A stretch of 49,093 nucleotides of DNA from Cytophaga sp. FL35. GTDB lineage: Bacteria; Bacteroidota; Bacteroidia; Flavobacteriales; Flavobacteriaceae. The notes below the pieces were generated by a model, which saw only the letters and a program-made list of their open reading frames with translations, did not search any database and had not been told where the DNA came from. Positions 8,589 to 16,148 of this stretch are shown here, piece by piece (within the stretch, counting starts at the first letter, position 1; each line of letters opens with the position of its first letter). The translations under genes were made by a program, and so were the position numbers. Location of the stretch: assembly GCF_014349235.1 (NCBI RefSeq), contig NZ_JACSOH010000032.1, positions 1-49,093 on the forward strand, given 5' to 3'.

Positions 8589-9251
8589 TTATTTTCTCTT
8601 ATCAGAAGTCTTTTTGTTAAAGGCTACTAAGTTAAAGAGTTCACGCATTCGAGACCGCACGCGGCTGCCATAACGTTCTTCCAGCTCTTTTGCGTTTAAG
8701 TTGGTAGTAGCGTGTGTTTTGTAGTTTTTATTGACAAAGAGCTCGTGGCGTGAAAGCAAAATTTCCCCTAACACATTACATTGCTGCCCAAAATGCACTC
8801 CCAGGGGCTCAATTCCTAAATCATCAAAACAATAGAGTCTTTGGTCTCCGTAATCCCCGATGATTTTATAACCTAGATGGTTGAAGGCAAAAACAATATT
8901 TCGGCTAGGGATGACCGCATACGACCGCTGATGTGGAACAATATGCTTCAACAATTTCATCAGGCTGGTTTTACCGCATCCAACAGGTCCAGATAGTAGT
9001 ATTCCTTTCCTGATATCAATATCCAACTGATGACAACGTTCTTTATCTTGGATAAAATAGAGACATAATTTGTAAAGTATATCCCGGTCTTCTTTGTAAA
9101 TTTTAAAATCTTTACCGAACATCAATTGCCCTTTAGCATTGAGGTAAACCAAGATTTTTTCAAAATCATATCTAATTTCTTTGCCTTTAAGAACCCCCAA
9201 TTGGTATTGTTTAACACCTTCTGTAATGATATGTGGCGCCTTAAAATTCAT
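8589..9251 (-). CDS. DnaC/IstB-like AAA ATPase of the element
   Basis: A 220-residue AAA+ ATPase of the DnaC helicase-loader type. It has Walker A GPVGCGKTS (about 89-97), Walker B LYCFDDLGIE, and sensor/arginine-finger stretches ATTNLNAKELEERYGSRV and RSRMRELFN. Such proteins load replicative helicase, here probably for replication of the excised element. The start codon overlaps the stop of the upstream winged-helix gene (ATGA), so the two are translated as a pair. The absence of any transposase or IstA partner nearby argues against an IS21 helper. Confidence 0.85.
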   Translation of the reverse strand: MNFKAPHIITEGVKQYQLGVLKGKEIRYDFEKILVYLNAKGQLMFGKDFKIYKEDRDILYKLCLYFIQDKERCHQLDIDIRKGILLSGPVGCGKTSLMKLLKHIVPHQRSYAVIPSRNIVFAFNHLGYKIIGDYGDQRLYCFDDLGIEPLGVHFGQQCNVLGEILLSRHELFVNKNYKTHATTNLNAKELEERYGSRVRSRMRELFNLVAFNKKTSDKRK

Positions 9252-9787
9252 AAAGGCTCATCATAATTTTTTTCATCAGAAATTTTCAAGTGGTCTCTAT
9301 AGGGAACACTGGGATAGTTCTTGCCGTAGTTTTTATTTTCGACCGATTCTGAATTCCTTAAATTCTTTTTTTGGACCTTGTTTTTATTAGTTTCTATAGT
9401 TTGTATTTGTTTTATTATAGGTACCACTACTTGTCCAGTACTTGTCCCATTTTTGGTACCGTTTTGGTCCACAGCTTGTTCAGTACTTGTACCAAATTCG
9501 AACATCATAATGCGACTGCCTTTAAATGGATTGTGCGATGGGTAATAATTTAAATACTTCCAATAATTAAGCTCTTTAATACAACGATGATAGGTGGATT
9601 TGGAACCGATTTTGGAAATAGCCATAACTTCTTCACGATTGATGTAAAATTCCTGTTTAAAAAAATTATGGTTCCAAAGCTGAAATAACGCAACATACAG
9701 GCTGATATGAGTCGCATTCAACCTCTTATCTTTTGAAAAATGCTCAAATACCGCATTCAGATGGGTGATGTAATTAATTTCCCCCAA
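9248..9787 (-). CDS. Winged-helix DNA-binding protein, likely replication or regulation
   Basis: The first 100 of 179 residues look like a winged-helix domain: LNATHISLYVALFQLWNHNF, then a helix-turn-helix region INREEVMAISKIGSKSTYHRCIKEL (described in parts) and a wing NYWKYLNYYPSHNP. The rest is a low-complexity, Asn/Lys/Thr-rich tail. The arrangement is like DnaD-type or plasmid initiator N-domains placed before a helicase loader. Translation seems to start at TTG (9787). Translational coupling to the DnaC-like gene suggests they work together in replication of the excised element; a role as repressor is equally possible. Confidence 0.65.
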   Translation of the reverse strand: MGEINYITHLNAVFEHFSKDKRLNATHISLYVALFQLWNHNFFKQEFYINREEVMAISKIGSKSTYHRCIKELNYWKYLNYYPSHNPFKGSRIMMFEFGTSTEQAVDQNGTKNGTSTGQVVVPIIKQIQTIETNKNKVQKKNLRNSESVENKNYGKNYPSVPYRDHLKISDEKNYDEPL

Positions 9788-9793
9788 AATAAT

Positions 9794-10069
9794 TTAGATA
9801 TGGTTGTGAATTTTGTTTCGTTCTAATACTTGCATTATTTCATGATATTCATAATAGAGTACCCCTCCAATTTTAGTATAAGGTAAAGTGCCGTTAATAC
9901 GTAAGTTCTGCAAGGTCCCTGGGGATATACCCAATAATTGCCGTACCTCGTTCGACCGGATCCATTTTTTTTCCATTTTACCCTGATTTTGAAACAATTG
10001 TTTAATTTCTTCCAAGAGGTTCATTTTAAATTCATACAGATCATCAGTAGTAACAATTCTTTCTCCCAT
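9794..10069 (-). CDS. Excisionase-type helix-turn-helix protein
   Basis: The 91-residue product (start at Met 10069; a TTG at 10102 is less likely) has an N-terminal coiled helix (LYEFKMNLLEEIKQLFQNQG) and a C-terminal MerR/excisionase-like HTH_17 domain: WIRSNEVRQLLGISPGTLQN then LPYTKIGGVLYYEYHEI. This is the form of the small directionality proteins of Bacteroidetes conjugative transposons (Xis2d-like). It is the first gene after rteC, separated from it by two hairpins, which matches the CTnDOT logic in which RteC activates the excision genes. Confidence 0.78.
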   Translation of the reverse strand: MGERIVTTDDLYEFKMNLLEEIKQLFQNQGKMEKKWIRSNEVRQLLGISPGTLQNLRINGTLPYTKIGGVLYYEYHEIMQVLERNKIHNHI

Positions 10070-10168
10070 AACATTTGATTTTAATAAAGAGACCAAAGGC
10101 AAAATTCAATTCTGCCATGGTCTCTTTTGAGATTTGACTTTCGTTTGGTAAAGATGTAAAAGGATTTT

Positions 10169-10211
10169 AATAATCTTTCCCAAGATATGTCCCACCTTGG
10201 GGAAGATTATT
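10169..10211. promoter_or_regulatory. 16-bp inverted repeat ahead of the excisionase gene
   Basis: AATAATCTTTCCCAAG (10169-10184) pairs with CTTGGGGAAGATTATT (10196-10211) with one mismatch (a G-U pair on one strand) around an 11-base loop. It lies 100 bases upstream of the excisionase-like start and 140 bases after the rteC stop. No U tract follows, so an operator (in CTnDOT RteC binds inverted half-sites upstream of xis2c) or an attenuator is more likely than a terminator. Confidence 0.5.
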
Positions 10212-10311
10212 GTTTCACTGCTAATCGCTCAAATGCCCTTATTCAGGACACGATTTATACTATGACACCCTCTGAAAAGAAACTTTAGTCATTTATGATT
10301 GGAATTTGTCA

Positions 10312-10338
10312 AAAGCCCAAGTTGGCACCCAACTTGGG
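10312..10338 (-). terminator. Rho-independent terminator after rteC
   Basis: On the minus strand CCCAAGTTGG, a 3-base loop GTG and CCAACTTGGG form a perfect 10-bp stem (10316-10338), followed by CTTTT. It lies 12 bases after the rteC stop codon, so it closes the oxoamine synthase-rteC transcript before the excisionase gene. Confidence 0.75.
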
Positions 10339-10350
10339 GTAGCGATTCAT

Positions 10351-11190
10351 TCATTCATCCAAGGAATCCATACGATGTTGAAGAGCATCGATCAATTTCT
10401 CTAAAAACCGTGTTCTAGTGGTTTTTCGTGATCGAATTTCAATAAAGGTGTGGTAATAGTTGCCAAGGTCGATATTATAAAAATGTTCAAAATGAGAAGC
10501 CATTTCCTTTATGTCTACGGTACCACCATTAATCGATTGACTGGCATGAAGGGCGTATATAAGTTCTATAAGATCTGTTTTACTTCCAGTCCAGAATAAT
10601 TTTGATGGTTTTTCCATTGCAATGGATTTTTGAGTTTCAAGGTTAATATTTAAATCATCAATCTCCTTTTTAAGGTATACAATGAGCATATCGTATGCCA
10701 TTATGGTGGAAACAGTACCGTCATGGCACGTAGAAAATTGATCATCAATTAAAAAATGAAATGATTCCAGAGGTAGTCTTAGATCGCGGTTTCCCCTTAT
10801 AAAATACTGTTCGTCCAATGACATGGCACCCCGTCGGTAATAATTATAAAATTCTAAGTTATCATTGAAAAATGCTTGAAGTTTATCAATTTGATTTTGA
10901 AGGTATTTGATTTGCGCTGCGTCATTACCCCGAGGTCTCTTGCTTTCTATATTAAATAACTTCACATAATAAATTAGCTTACTAAAGATTTGAGGTTTGA
11001 TATGCTTAAAGAAATAGATCTCATCCTCAGGGGTGGCAAAAGGTTTGCCAGTTATTTCTTTTTGAAGTTGCCGAATGCTTTTCTCTACCAATACAATGCC
11101 TTTTTCGGCCTTGAAAAGAACATCTCCCTTCCCTCCTTCCAAGGCGTCCAAATGCGACTCAAAGACCGATAGCAACTTTAGGTATTTCAT
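10351..11190 (-). CDS. rteC: RteC family regulator of element transfer
   Basis: RteC is the DNA-binding activator that switches on excision genes in CTnDOT-type elements. The 279-residue product carries the family pattern: IRQLQKEI near residue 36, the hallmark EDEIYFFKHIKPQIFSKLIY (56-75), QYFIRGNRDLRLPLESFHF in the middle, and a C-terminal winged-helix-like part with WTGSKTDLIELIYALHASQS and FIEIRSRKTTRTRFLEKLI. Its start lies only 3 bases after the stop of the oxoamine synthase fusion, so it is almost certainly co-transcribed with it. No RteA/RteB two-component pair is seen in the window. Confidence 0.92.
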   Translation of the reverse strand: MKYLKLLSVFESHLDALEGGKGDVLFKAEKGIVLVEKSIRQLQKEITGKPFATPEDEIYFFKHIKPQIFSKLIYYVKLFNIESKRPRGNDAAQIKYLQNQIDKLQAFFNDNLEFYNYYRRGAMSLDEQYFIRGNRDLRLPLESFHFLIDDQFSTCHDGTVSTIMAYDMLIVYLKKEIDDLNINLETQKSIAMEKPSKLFWTGSKTDLIELIYALHASQSINGGTVDIKEMASHFEHFYNIDLGNYYHTFIEIRSRKTTRTRFLEKLIDALQHRMDSLDE

Positions 11191-11193
11191 CCA

Positions 11194-13605
11194 TCAACTT
11201 TTATTTTGTCCTTCCATAAGACCTAAAAATTCCAACTTATAATTATCACGAGTCTGTAAAAATGCATAGGCTTCATGAATGTGTGCGCCCAGTTTTCTTT
11301 TTTCAAAGGACGCTGTCATACCAAAATCAATCTTATGCAAGTCCAAAGCGATAGCTCGTTTGATAGCCTGATAGAGTAGTTGACGGTAAAGGTGATAACT
11401 GGAATTGTAGCGATAATCCATTCCAACAAAGGCAGGAATATATTTACCTAATGTGTTGATATAACAGAACATCACGCCAATTAAGGGCATTCCTGATTCG
11501 CTTTTCAATCGTAGTATTATGAATTCCCAATTAGGGTTGGAAGCCATTTGGGCCAACATACTTATGGGCAATGGAAAAGTATTTAAACCTAAATTATTTT
11601 TTTGAACATTGAGATAGAGCTTATACAAATGTTCCCGCTCCGCCGAGTTGACGTTCTGTAAAATTTCAATTTGGAATTCCGCCTCATAGGGTAAAATCTC
11701 TTTTCGAAAATGCCTTCTGTTTCTGGGCGAGAGTTGAGCAATATGACTTTCTGCGGTAATTCCTAACGGTAATGGCAGCGAACAGGTATCTGGCATTCTT
11801 ATCTTCATATACCCTTGGTTAAAAAGGAAGCTCTGAAGGCGATTTTCTTTGCCAAAATCACGAAAAACCACCATTTGGGCCCCTGTATCACCTTCCATTT
11901 TTTCTATAGCTAAAATAAATAAGTGCAAGGCCTTTTTATATAGCGGATGCTTTTCATTTAAAAAAATATGCTTTCCCTCTGTAAATAAGGATCCCATTGA
12001 AAGCACTTTTGATGTCATGTAATATGGATTTCCTTTTCTTTTTGCCTCCAATTCCTGGGACACATTTTCTGGTGAAAGCATATCATCCTTCCATAAAGAA
12101 ATAGTCATAAAGGTTAGAAGAACAGGAATACCCTCGGAATCCTGAATGATGATATATTGAAACTGCCAATTGTTTTCTATCGCCGAGTTATTCTTAAAGT
12201 TTTTCTCAAGCCATAACAGCCCATCCCAATTAAACAAACCGTTCCTACCCAAATTGGAATCCCATAATTCTTTATCAACCTTCTCAATAGTTTGGTACAC
12301 CTTTACAAGTAATTTGCTGTCATTTTTAAAGCTTGGATTCGATGAGGAATGGATTCCAAAGGCTCTTTTAATTCTATCGGTGGATGTGACCGTTTCTTGC
12401 AAAGCCTTCGGATAATGATGCTCTAAAGCTTCGGCCAAGGCTTTGATATCATCGAGCTGGTTATGTCGAGATATAGTAATACGGATACCTGTATTTTTAA
12501 CGGGAACGGCTGGAAACATTCCCAAGTTCGTATAAAAACCGTCGTCCATTAAACGTCGAACCAATTTATATCCCGTTTCAGGCGTACCCGTGCCCACATA
12601 GAAAACGGGAGAGTTATTGTCGTCAATAACCACCACTTCCCTTAACTTCAATAGATCATTAAAATACTGAATACGAGTCCATAATTCCGCCTGCAATTGA
12701 TATATTTCCTTTGAAAGATGAATCTTGGCCGAAGCAATGGCCGCCCCCACAGCTGATGGTTCCAACTGAGCCGAAAAGGTTAGGGGCCCACCAAAAGTCT
12801 TAACTTTTTGATGTAGAGTCTCGTTTGGACATATGAGTACCGCTCCACTTGCTCCAAAGGTTTTGCTCAATGTACCAAATACCAAAAGTTGATCGGACAA
12901 TTCCTTTAACTGATCTAAAACGTATCCTGTTCCGTTTTTTCCAATCCAACTCATCCCATGTACATCATCAAAATACAAATGCAATTGGGGATATTTTTTT
13001 GTCAATTCCATTAATTGAATTACTGGGGCGTAATCCCCAAACATTGAATAAATGCCATCGGCCATATACCAAATTTTTCTCCTTTTTGAATGAAACTTGA
13101 TTCGGTCTTCCAACATTTGTAAATGATTATGCCTAATCATATCCAAAGCGACCCCTTGTGACTTCAGAAGTCGGCATGCGGACTGAACGCTCCAGTGAAC
13201 CTGATGATCTAAAATGATCGCATCGTTCGTACCGACAATACTCGGAATGACCCCAAGATGTCCCAAAGTGCTATTTTTAGTTACCACTATGGGATATCCA
13301 TACATTTGATTCAAATGGAATTCCAACTGTTCATATAATGGATGGGAAATGTAGGATTTGGATAAGGGGAATTGGGTGCCATAATTCTCAATGGCTGACA
13401 TAGCCGCAGACTTCAATCGCTGGTCTTGTTCTAATCCAAGATATCCGGTCGTTCCGAAATGCAAGAGCGATTTTCCCTCTACTGAGATATGTCTTCCGGT
13501 TAAATGTTCGCCTTCAGCGTATAGATGCAATACCCCTTCTCGAGAAGCGTTCGTCATCAGCTCGTGTACGGTGTCTAAAAAGTTATTGTGTCTGATTTTT
13601 GCCAT
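11194..13605 (-). CDS. Alpha-oxoamine synthase fused to GNAT/FemAB-like acyltransferase
   Basis: The 803-residue protein has two enzymes. Residues 1-405 are a PLP-dependent alpha-oxoamine synthase (family of BioF, KBL, serine palmitoyltransferase, CqsA): FGTTGYLGL near 50, the PLP Asp and His in YFDDVHG (211-217), and the Schiff-base Lys248 in FGTLSKTFGASG. These enzymes condense an amino acid with an acyl-thioester to a ketoamine. Residues 420-803 resemble GNAT/Acetyltransf_6 or FemAB folds, with LSPRNRRHFRKEILPYEAEF, HLYRQLLYQAIKRAI and IDFGMTASFEKRKLGAHIHE, so the product could be N- or O-acylated by the same chain. The product is unknown: a lipid amine, sphingoid-like lipid or signal are possible. 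It is 3 bp upstream of rteC, and its promoter faces the STAS/AraC genes. Confidence 0.87.
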   Translation of the reverse strand: MAKIRHNNFLDTVHELMTNASREGVLHLYAEGEHLTGRHISVEGKSLLHFGTTGYLGLEQDQRLKSAAMSAIENYGTQFPLSKSYISHPLYEQLEFHLNQMYGYPIVVTKNSTLGHLGVIPSIVGTNDAIILDHQVHWSVQSACRLLKSQGVALDMIRHNHLQMLEDRIKFHSKRRKIWYMADGIYSMFGDYAPVIQLMELTKKYPQLHLYFDDVHGMSWIGKNGTGYVLDQLKELSDQLLVFGTLSKTFGASGAVLICPNETLHQKVKTFGGPLTFSAQLEPSAVGAAIASAKIHLSKEIYQLQAELWTRIQYFNDLLKLREVVVIDDNNSPVFYVGTGTPETGYKLVRRLMDDGFYTNLGMFPAVPVKNTGIRITISRHNQLDDIKALAEALEHHYPKALQETVTSTDRIKRAFGIHSSSNPSFKNDSKLLVKVYQTIEKVDKELWDSNLGRNGLFNWDGLLWLEKNFKNNSAIENNWQFQYIIIQDSEGIPVLLTFMTISLWKDDMLSPENVSQELEAKRKGNPYYMTSKVLSMGSLFTEGKHIFLNEKHPLYKKALHLFILAIEKMEGDTGAQMVVFRDFGKENRLQSFLFNQGYMKIRMPDTCSLPLPLGITAESHIAQLSPRNRRHFRKEILPYEAEFQIEILQNVNSAEREHLYKLYLNVQKNNLGLNTFPLPISMLAQMASNPNWEFIILRLKSESGMPLIGVMFCYINTLGKYIPAFVGMDYRYNSSYHLYRQLLYQAIKRAIALDLHKIDFGMTASFEKRKLGAHIHEAYAFLQTRDNYKLEFLGLMEGQNKS

Positions 13606-13625
13606 GATATGATATGATTTATCAT

Positions 13626-13633
13626 AAAATGTA
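13626..13633 (-). promoter_or_regulatory. Possible -7 box of the oxoamine synthase-rteC transcript
   Basis: TACATTTT on the minus strand is close to the Bacteroidetes -7 consensus TAnnTTTG and lies 21 bases before the start codon at 13605. The direct repeats at 13671-13710 would then sit about 40 to 80 bases upstream, where an AraC-type activator would bind. Confidence 0.35.
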
Positions 13634-13670
13634 CTTTGAATCGTAGGAATAATTAGATACCACAGATATA

Positions 13671-13710
13671 TTAATCCTTTTAACGTATGTTTTAATCCTT
13701 CTTACGTATA
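13671..13710. promoter_or_regulatory. Two 19-bp direct repeats, 21-bp period: candidate AraC-type operator
   Basis: TTAATCCTTTTAACGTATG (13671-13689) and TTAATCCTTCTTACGTATA (13692-13710) agree at 16 of 19 positions. Centres are 21 bp apart, two helical turns, the classical arrangement for an AraC/XylS dimer binding half-sites in tandem. They lie between the divergent oxoamine synthase and STAS/AraC genes, and the AraC-type regulator encoded 540 bases away is the obvious candidate ligand. Confidence 0.6.
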
Positions 13711-13763
13711 AATTTCCCTTATATGTAGGGCCTTAAAGGTCTAATCAAAATTTTCAATCATCA

Positions 13764-13771
13764 TATTTTTG
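13764..13771 (+). promoter_or_regulatory. Bacteroidetes -7 box before the STAS-like gene
   Basis: TATTTTTG fits TAnnTTTG exactly and lies 33 bases before the ATG at 13804. A -33 TTTG element is not clear. Confidence 0.4.
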
Positions 13772-13803
13772 TAATTTCAACTTTGATTACCAGTTTTCTA
13801 ACC

Positions 13804-14214
13804 ATGATGCGAATTTTTTTTGAAAATGAATATGCTGTTTATAGTATCGAGAAAAATATAGTCCATATTGCCTATAAGCCCGGTATAGCTATTAACCGAA
13901 CAGCTGCAGTTCAAATCGTAAAGGACAGGATTGCCTTTCAAGAGGAACAATCCTATCCCATTTTATGCGATATTCGACAGCTGAGAAAAATAGATAAGCC
14001 GGCTCGAGATTATCTTGCCTTGGAAGGTTCAACCTTGGTGAAGGCATTGGCATTTATGATTGATTCCCCAGTAACGGACGCCATGATTCAATTTTACATT
14101 CGCACCAACCATTCTTCTATTCCGACCGCATCTTTTTATCAAAAGGAAAAAGCCATTGGATTTCTACAGCGATTTCTTAGCTTCCTAGTGTTACTGGGAT
14201 TGTTTATTATTTAG
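13804..14214 (+). CDS. STAS/SpoIIAA-like protein with C-terminal membrane anchor (DUF7793-like)
   Basis: From ATG at 13804 the product is 136 residues. The core FENEYAVYSIEKNIVHIAYK, the helix AAVQIVKDRIAFQEEQSYPI followed by LCDIRQLRKIDKPARDYLA and the strand-helix ALEGSTLVKALAFMIDSPV follow the beta-alpha pattern of a STAS/SpoIIAA fold; this small family is common in Bacteroidetes and has no known activity. The end is hydrophobic (LQRFLSFLVLLGLFII), perhaps a tail anchor. It is followed after 33 bases by the AraC-type regulator, so it may act as a partner of that regulator or of the PLP enzyme. An upstream in-frame start at 13783 adds seven residues. Confidence 0.7.
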   Translation: MMRIFFENEYAVYSIEKNIVHIAYKPGIAINRTAAVQIVKDRIAFQEEQSYPILCDIRQLRKIDKPARDYLALEGSTLVKALAFMIDSPVTDAMIQFYIRTNHSSIPTASFYQKEKAIGFLQRFLSFLVLLGLFII

Positions 14215-14247
14215 ATAGATTACGAAAATGTCTTTAAACTAAAAAAA

Positions 14248-15210
14248 ATGTCACCATATAGATCGGATAAAAGATTACAGGAAATTCAGCATATGCTTAT
14301 GGAAATGGCCAGCGGAAATTTCTTTTATAGAGTGAGAACTTCTAGCGCAAATGACAATGTGGAAGCCTTGTCCATTGTTCTAAATATGCTTGCAGAAGAA
14401 ATACAGGAATCCTTTTATCATCAAGGTTTTGTAAATAATCAAAATACAACCACCCATCTAATTCAGATGAGCTTTTTGCTGGATCAATCCGGAAGAATAC
14501 AGATGGTTAATCAAAAGGCTTGCAGTGTGCTATCAAGGTTATGCAATACCATGGTACAGAAACCATTTGAAGATCTTCTTTGCGATAAATCCAAAGATAT
14601 TTGGAAGAACAAATGGAAAACCTTTTGTAAACGCAAGGTCTATGATACGATTATGGAACTTAGATTTATCACCCATGAGAACCTCACCATTCCAAATCGA
14701 TGTTACGTAACTTCATTTGTAAATCCCGATTCGGGGGATTTGAGCGTCCTAGTTAACGTCATTCAAACTACAATGGGAAAAAATACTGGTTTGGATAAAA
14801 AAGACTACCAACTCCCATCGAAAGGGAGCATGAAAGAACCTAAAAAGTCAAAGGTTCGGTTGAGTTATGATGATATTAGAAAAATTAGACAAGGAAAGGA
14901 TATGATTCTTAATAACCTTGAAATGGACCCTCCCCATTTGAAGGATTTGGCTCATCAATTAGGGACCAATGAATTCAAGTTAAAATATGGTTTTAAGGAA
15001 CTATATGGCACTACAGTGCACAAATTTTTGGTAAGGGAGCGTCTTCGCAAAGCAAAGACCATGGTGCAATATACTCAGTTACCGTTCAAAACTATCGGTA
15101 AAATGGTAGGCTTCAAAAGTTTCCCACATTTCTCTTGGGCATTTAAGGAAAGGTATGGGGATTCCCCCCGCTATTACCGGGCAAAAATGAAAAGGGAGGA
15201 AGCTACATAA
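14248..15210 (+). CDS. HAMP-PAS-AraC transcriptional regulator
   Basis: This 320-residue cytosolic regulator has a HAMP-like helical pair (residues 8-50, MLMEMASGNFFYRVRTSS then NVEALSIVLNMLAEEI), a PAS domain (about 62-170: FLLDQSGRIQMVNQKACSVL, PFEDLL, and strand VLVNVIQTT), and an AraC/XylS DNA-binding domain at the end (220-315) with two helix-turn-helices: PPHLKDLAHQLGTNEFKLKY and LPFKTIGKMVGFKSFPHFSW. No transmembrane segment. PAS-AraC proteins of this kind bind a small ligand. It probably controls the divergent oxoamine synthase-rteC transcript through the direct repeats, and its ligand could be the product of that enzyme; this last step is inference. Confidence 0.88.
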   Translation: MSPYRSDKRLQEIQHMLMEMASGNFFYRVRTSSANDNVEALSIVLNMLAEEIQESFYHQGFVNNQNTTTHLIQMSFLLDQSGRIQMVNQKACSVLSRLCNTMVQKPFEDLLCDKSKDIWKNKWKTFCKRKVYDTIMELRFITHENLTIPNRCYVTSFVNPDSGDLSVLVNVIQTTMGKNTGLDKKDYQLPSKGSMKEPKKSKVRLSYDDIRKIRQGKDMILNNLEMDPPHLKDLAHQLGTNEFKLKYGFKELYGTTVHKFLVRERLRKAKTMVQYTQLPFKTIGKMVGFKSFPHFSWAFKERYGDSPRYYRAKMKREEAT

Positions 15211-15283
15211 TCCCTCAGGGCTACATAAATATCCTTTTCAAGTAAATCAGGCTTCCGAAATTCACCATATCAATCCAAAAGAT

Positions 15284-15733
15284 ATGGGCACTAAACAAAT
15301 TTCCCGAAAAGTTCTCTTACTAACAAGAGCCTTCTTTATTTTTCTTTTCACCTATACGGCGGTCAGTAAATTTATTTATCTAATGGAATTTGAAGCTCAA
15401 TTGGTGCGATTTCCCCTACTCGCTCCCTATAATCACTTCATCTCCATTACAATTCCAGCGATTGAATTAACCATAGCCTGTTTATGGCTGTTTAGAGCAA
15501 CTACGTATTTAGCTATCTATTCTAGCTTGGTATTGCTCTCTTTATATACGGTTTACATCCTTTATGTTTTAGAATTTAGTAATTCCATCCCATGTTCTTG
15601 TGGGGGTATCATCTCATCTTTGAGTTGGAATGGGCACCTCTTAATGAATATGGGTTTCATACTTCAGTTAATCCTTGGCCTTTACCTCCTGAAGGTTTTG
15701 AATAAAAATAGACACAATTATCGTACTACGTAG
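15284..15733 (+). CDS. MauE/DoxX-like membrane protein with CxC motif
   Basis: 149 residues with four membrane helices (about 12-33, 50-70, 73-95 and 117-137) and a conserved loop SIPCSCGGIISSLSWNGHLL, with Cys104 and Cys106. This pattern belongs to the MauE/DoxX-like family of Bacteroidetes; MauE itself is needed for disulphide formation in methylamine dehydrogenase, so a role in supplying or isomerising disulphides of an exported partner is reasonable. The partner here would be the two-cysteine DUF6520 protein encoded 57 bases downstream. The CxC motif faces the periplasm by the topology predicted from the positive-inside rule, which was judged by eye. Confidence 0.82.
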   Translation: MGTKQISRKVLLLTRAFFIFLFTYTAVSKFIYLMEFEAQLVRFPLLAPYNHFISITIPAIELTIACLWLFRATTYLAIYSSLVLLSLYTVYILYVLEFSNSIPCSCGGIISSLSWNGHLLMNMGFILQLILGLYLLKVLNKNRHNYRTT

Positions 15734-15790
15734 TAATAGGGGAAGCCGAAAACCTTCAAGAGTAGGCATCATTATTTAATACACAAATCC

Positions 15791-16036
15791 ATGAAAAATC
15801 GTTTTTTAAAACCCGTTCTTCCGGCATTTGCCATTTTATTAGCTATGGGACTCGCCTTTGCTGAAGCATCTCCTACGGCTGATAGAGAGGCTTATTACAA
15901 ACCTCTCAATCAAGATTGGCAGCCGATTATGGTTGAAGAAGCTTGCTATCAAGGGGGAGATAACCAATGCACCTACTTAGGGCATCAGTTGTACTCTTCA
16001 CCCAGTTTTTCAAGCACTGCGCTGAGTAAACCATAA
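15791..16036 (+). CDS. Small secreted protein, DUF6520 family
   Basis: 81 residues. It starts MKNRFLKPVLPAFAILLAMG, the characteristic DUF6520 signal region, with cleavage near AFAEAS. The mature peptide is about 56 residues with only two cysteines, Cys52 and Cys60, in EEACYQGGDNQCTYLG, likely a disulphide loop, and a Ser-rich tail. Function of the family is unknown; it occurs throughout Bacteroidetes near MauE/DoxX-like genes. Here it is followed by a strong terminator and faces a metalloprotease and SusCD, so it may be a secreted peptide, precursor or surface factor. This is inference. Confidence 0.8.
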   Translation: MKNRFLKPVLPAFAILLAMGLAFAEASPTADREAYYKPLNQDWQPIMVEEACYQGGDNQCTYLGHQLYSSPSFSSTALSKP

Positions 16037-16055
16037 GCATTTGCTTACTGTAATA

Positions 16056-16084
16056 GAAAGGTGCCCCTAACAAAGGCACCTTTC
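16056..16084. terminator. Bidirectional terminator between the DUF6520 gene and the metalloprotease
   Basis: GAAAGGTGCC (16056-16065) and GGCACCTTTC (16075-16084) pair perfectly over 10 bp with a 9-base loop. It lies 20 bases after the DUF6520 stop and 65 bases beyond the convergent metalloprotease stop, and can serve both transcripts. Confidence 0.8.
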
Positions 16085-16148
16085 TTCGCTAATTCAAATC
16101 AACTGCATTGAATTTGACAAATCTCGCTAATTAGGTTTTAAATTAAAA

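Noticed and set aside
8589-9251. IstB-type transposition helper
   Set aside because: The ATPase looks IstB-like, but no IstA partner, terminal repeats or target duplication are present; DnaC-like role fits better.
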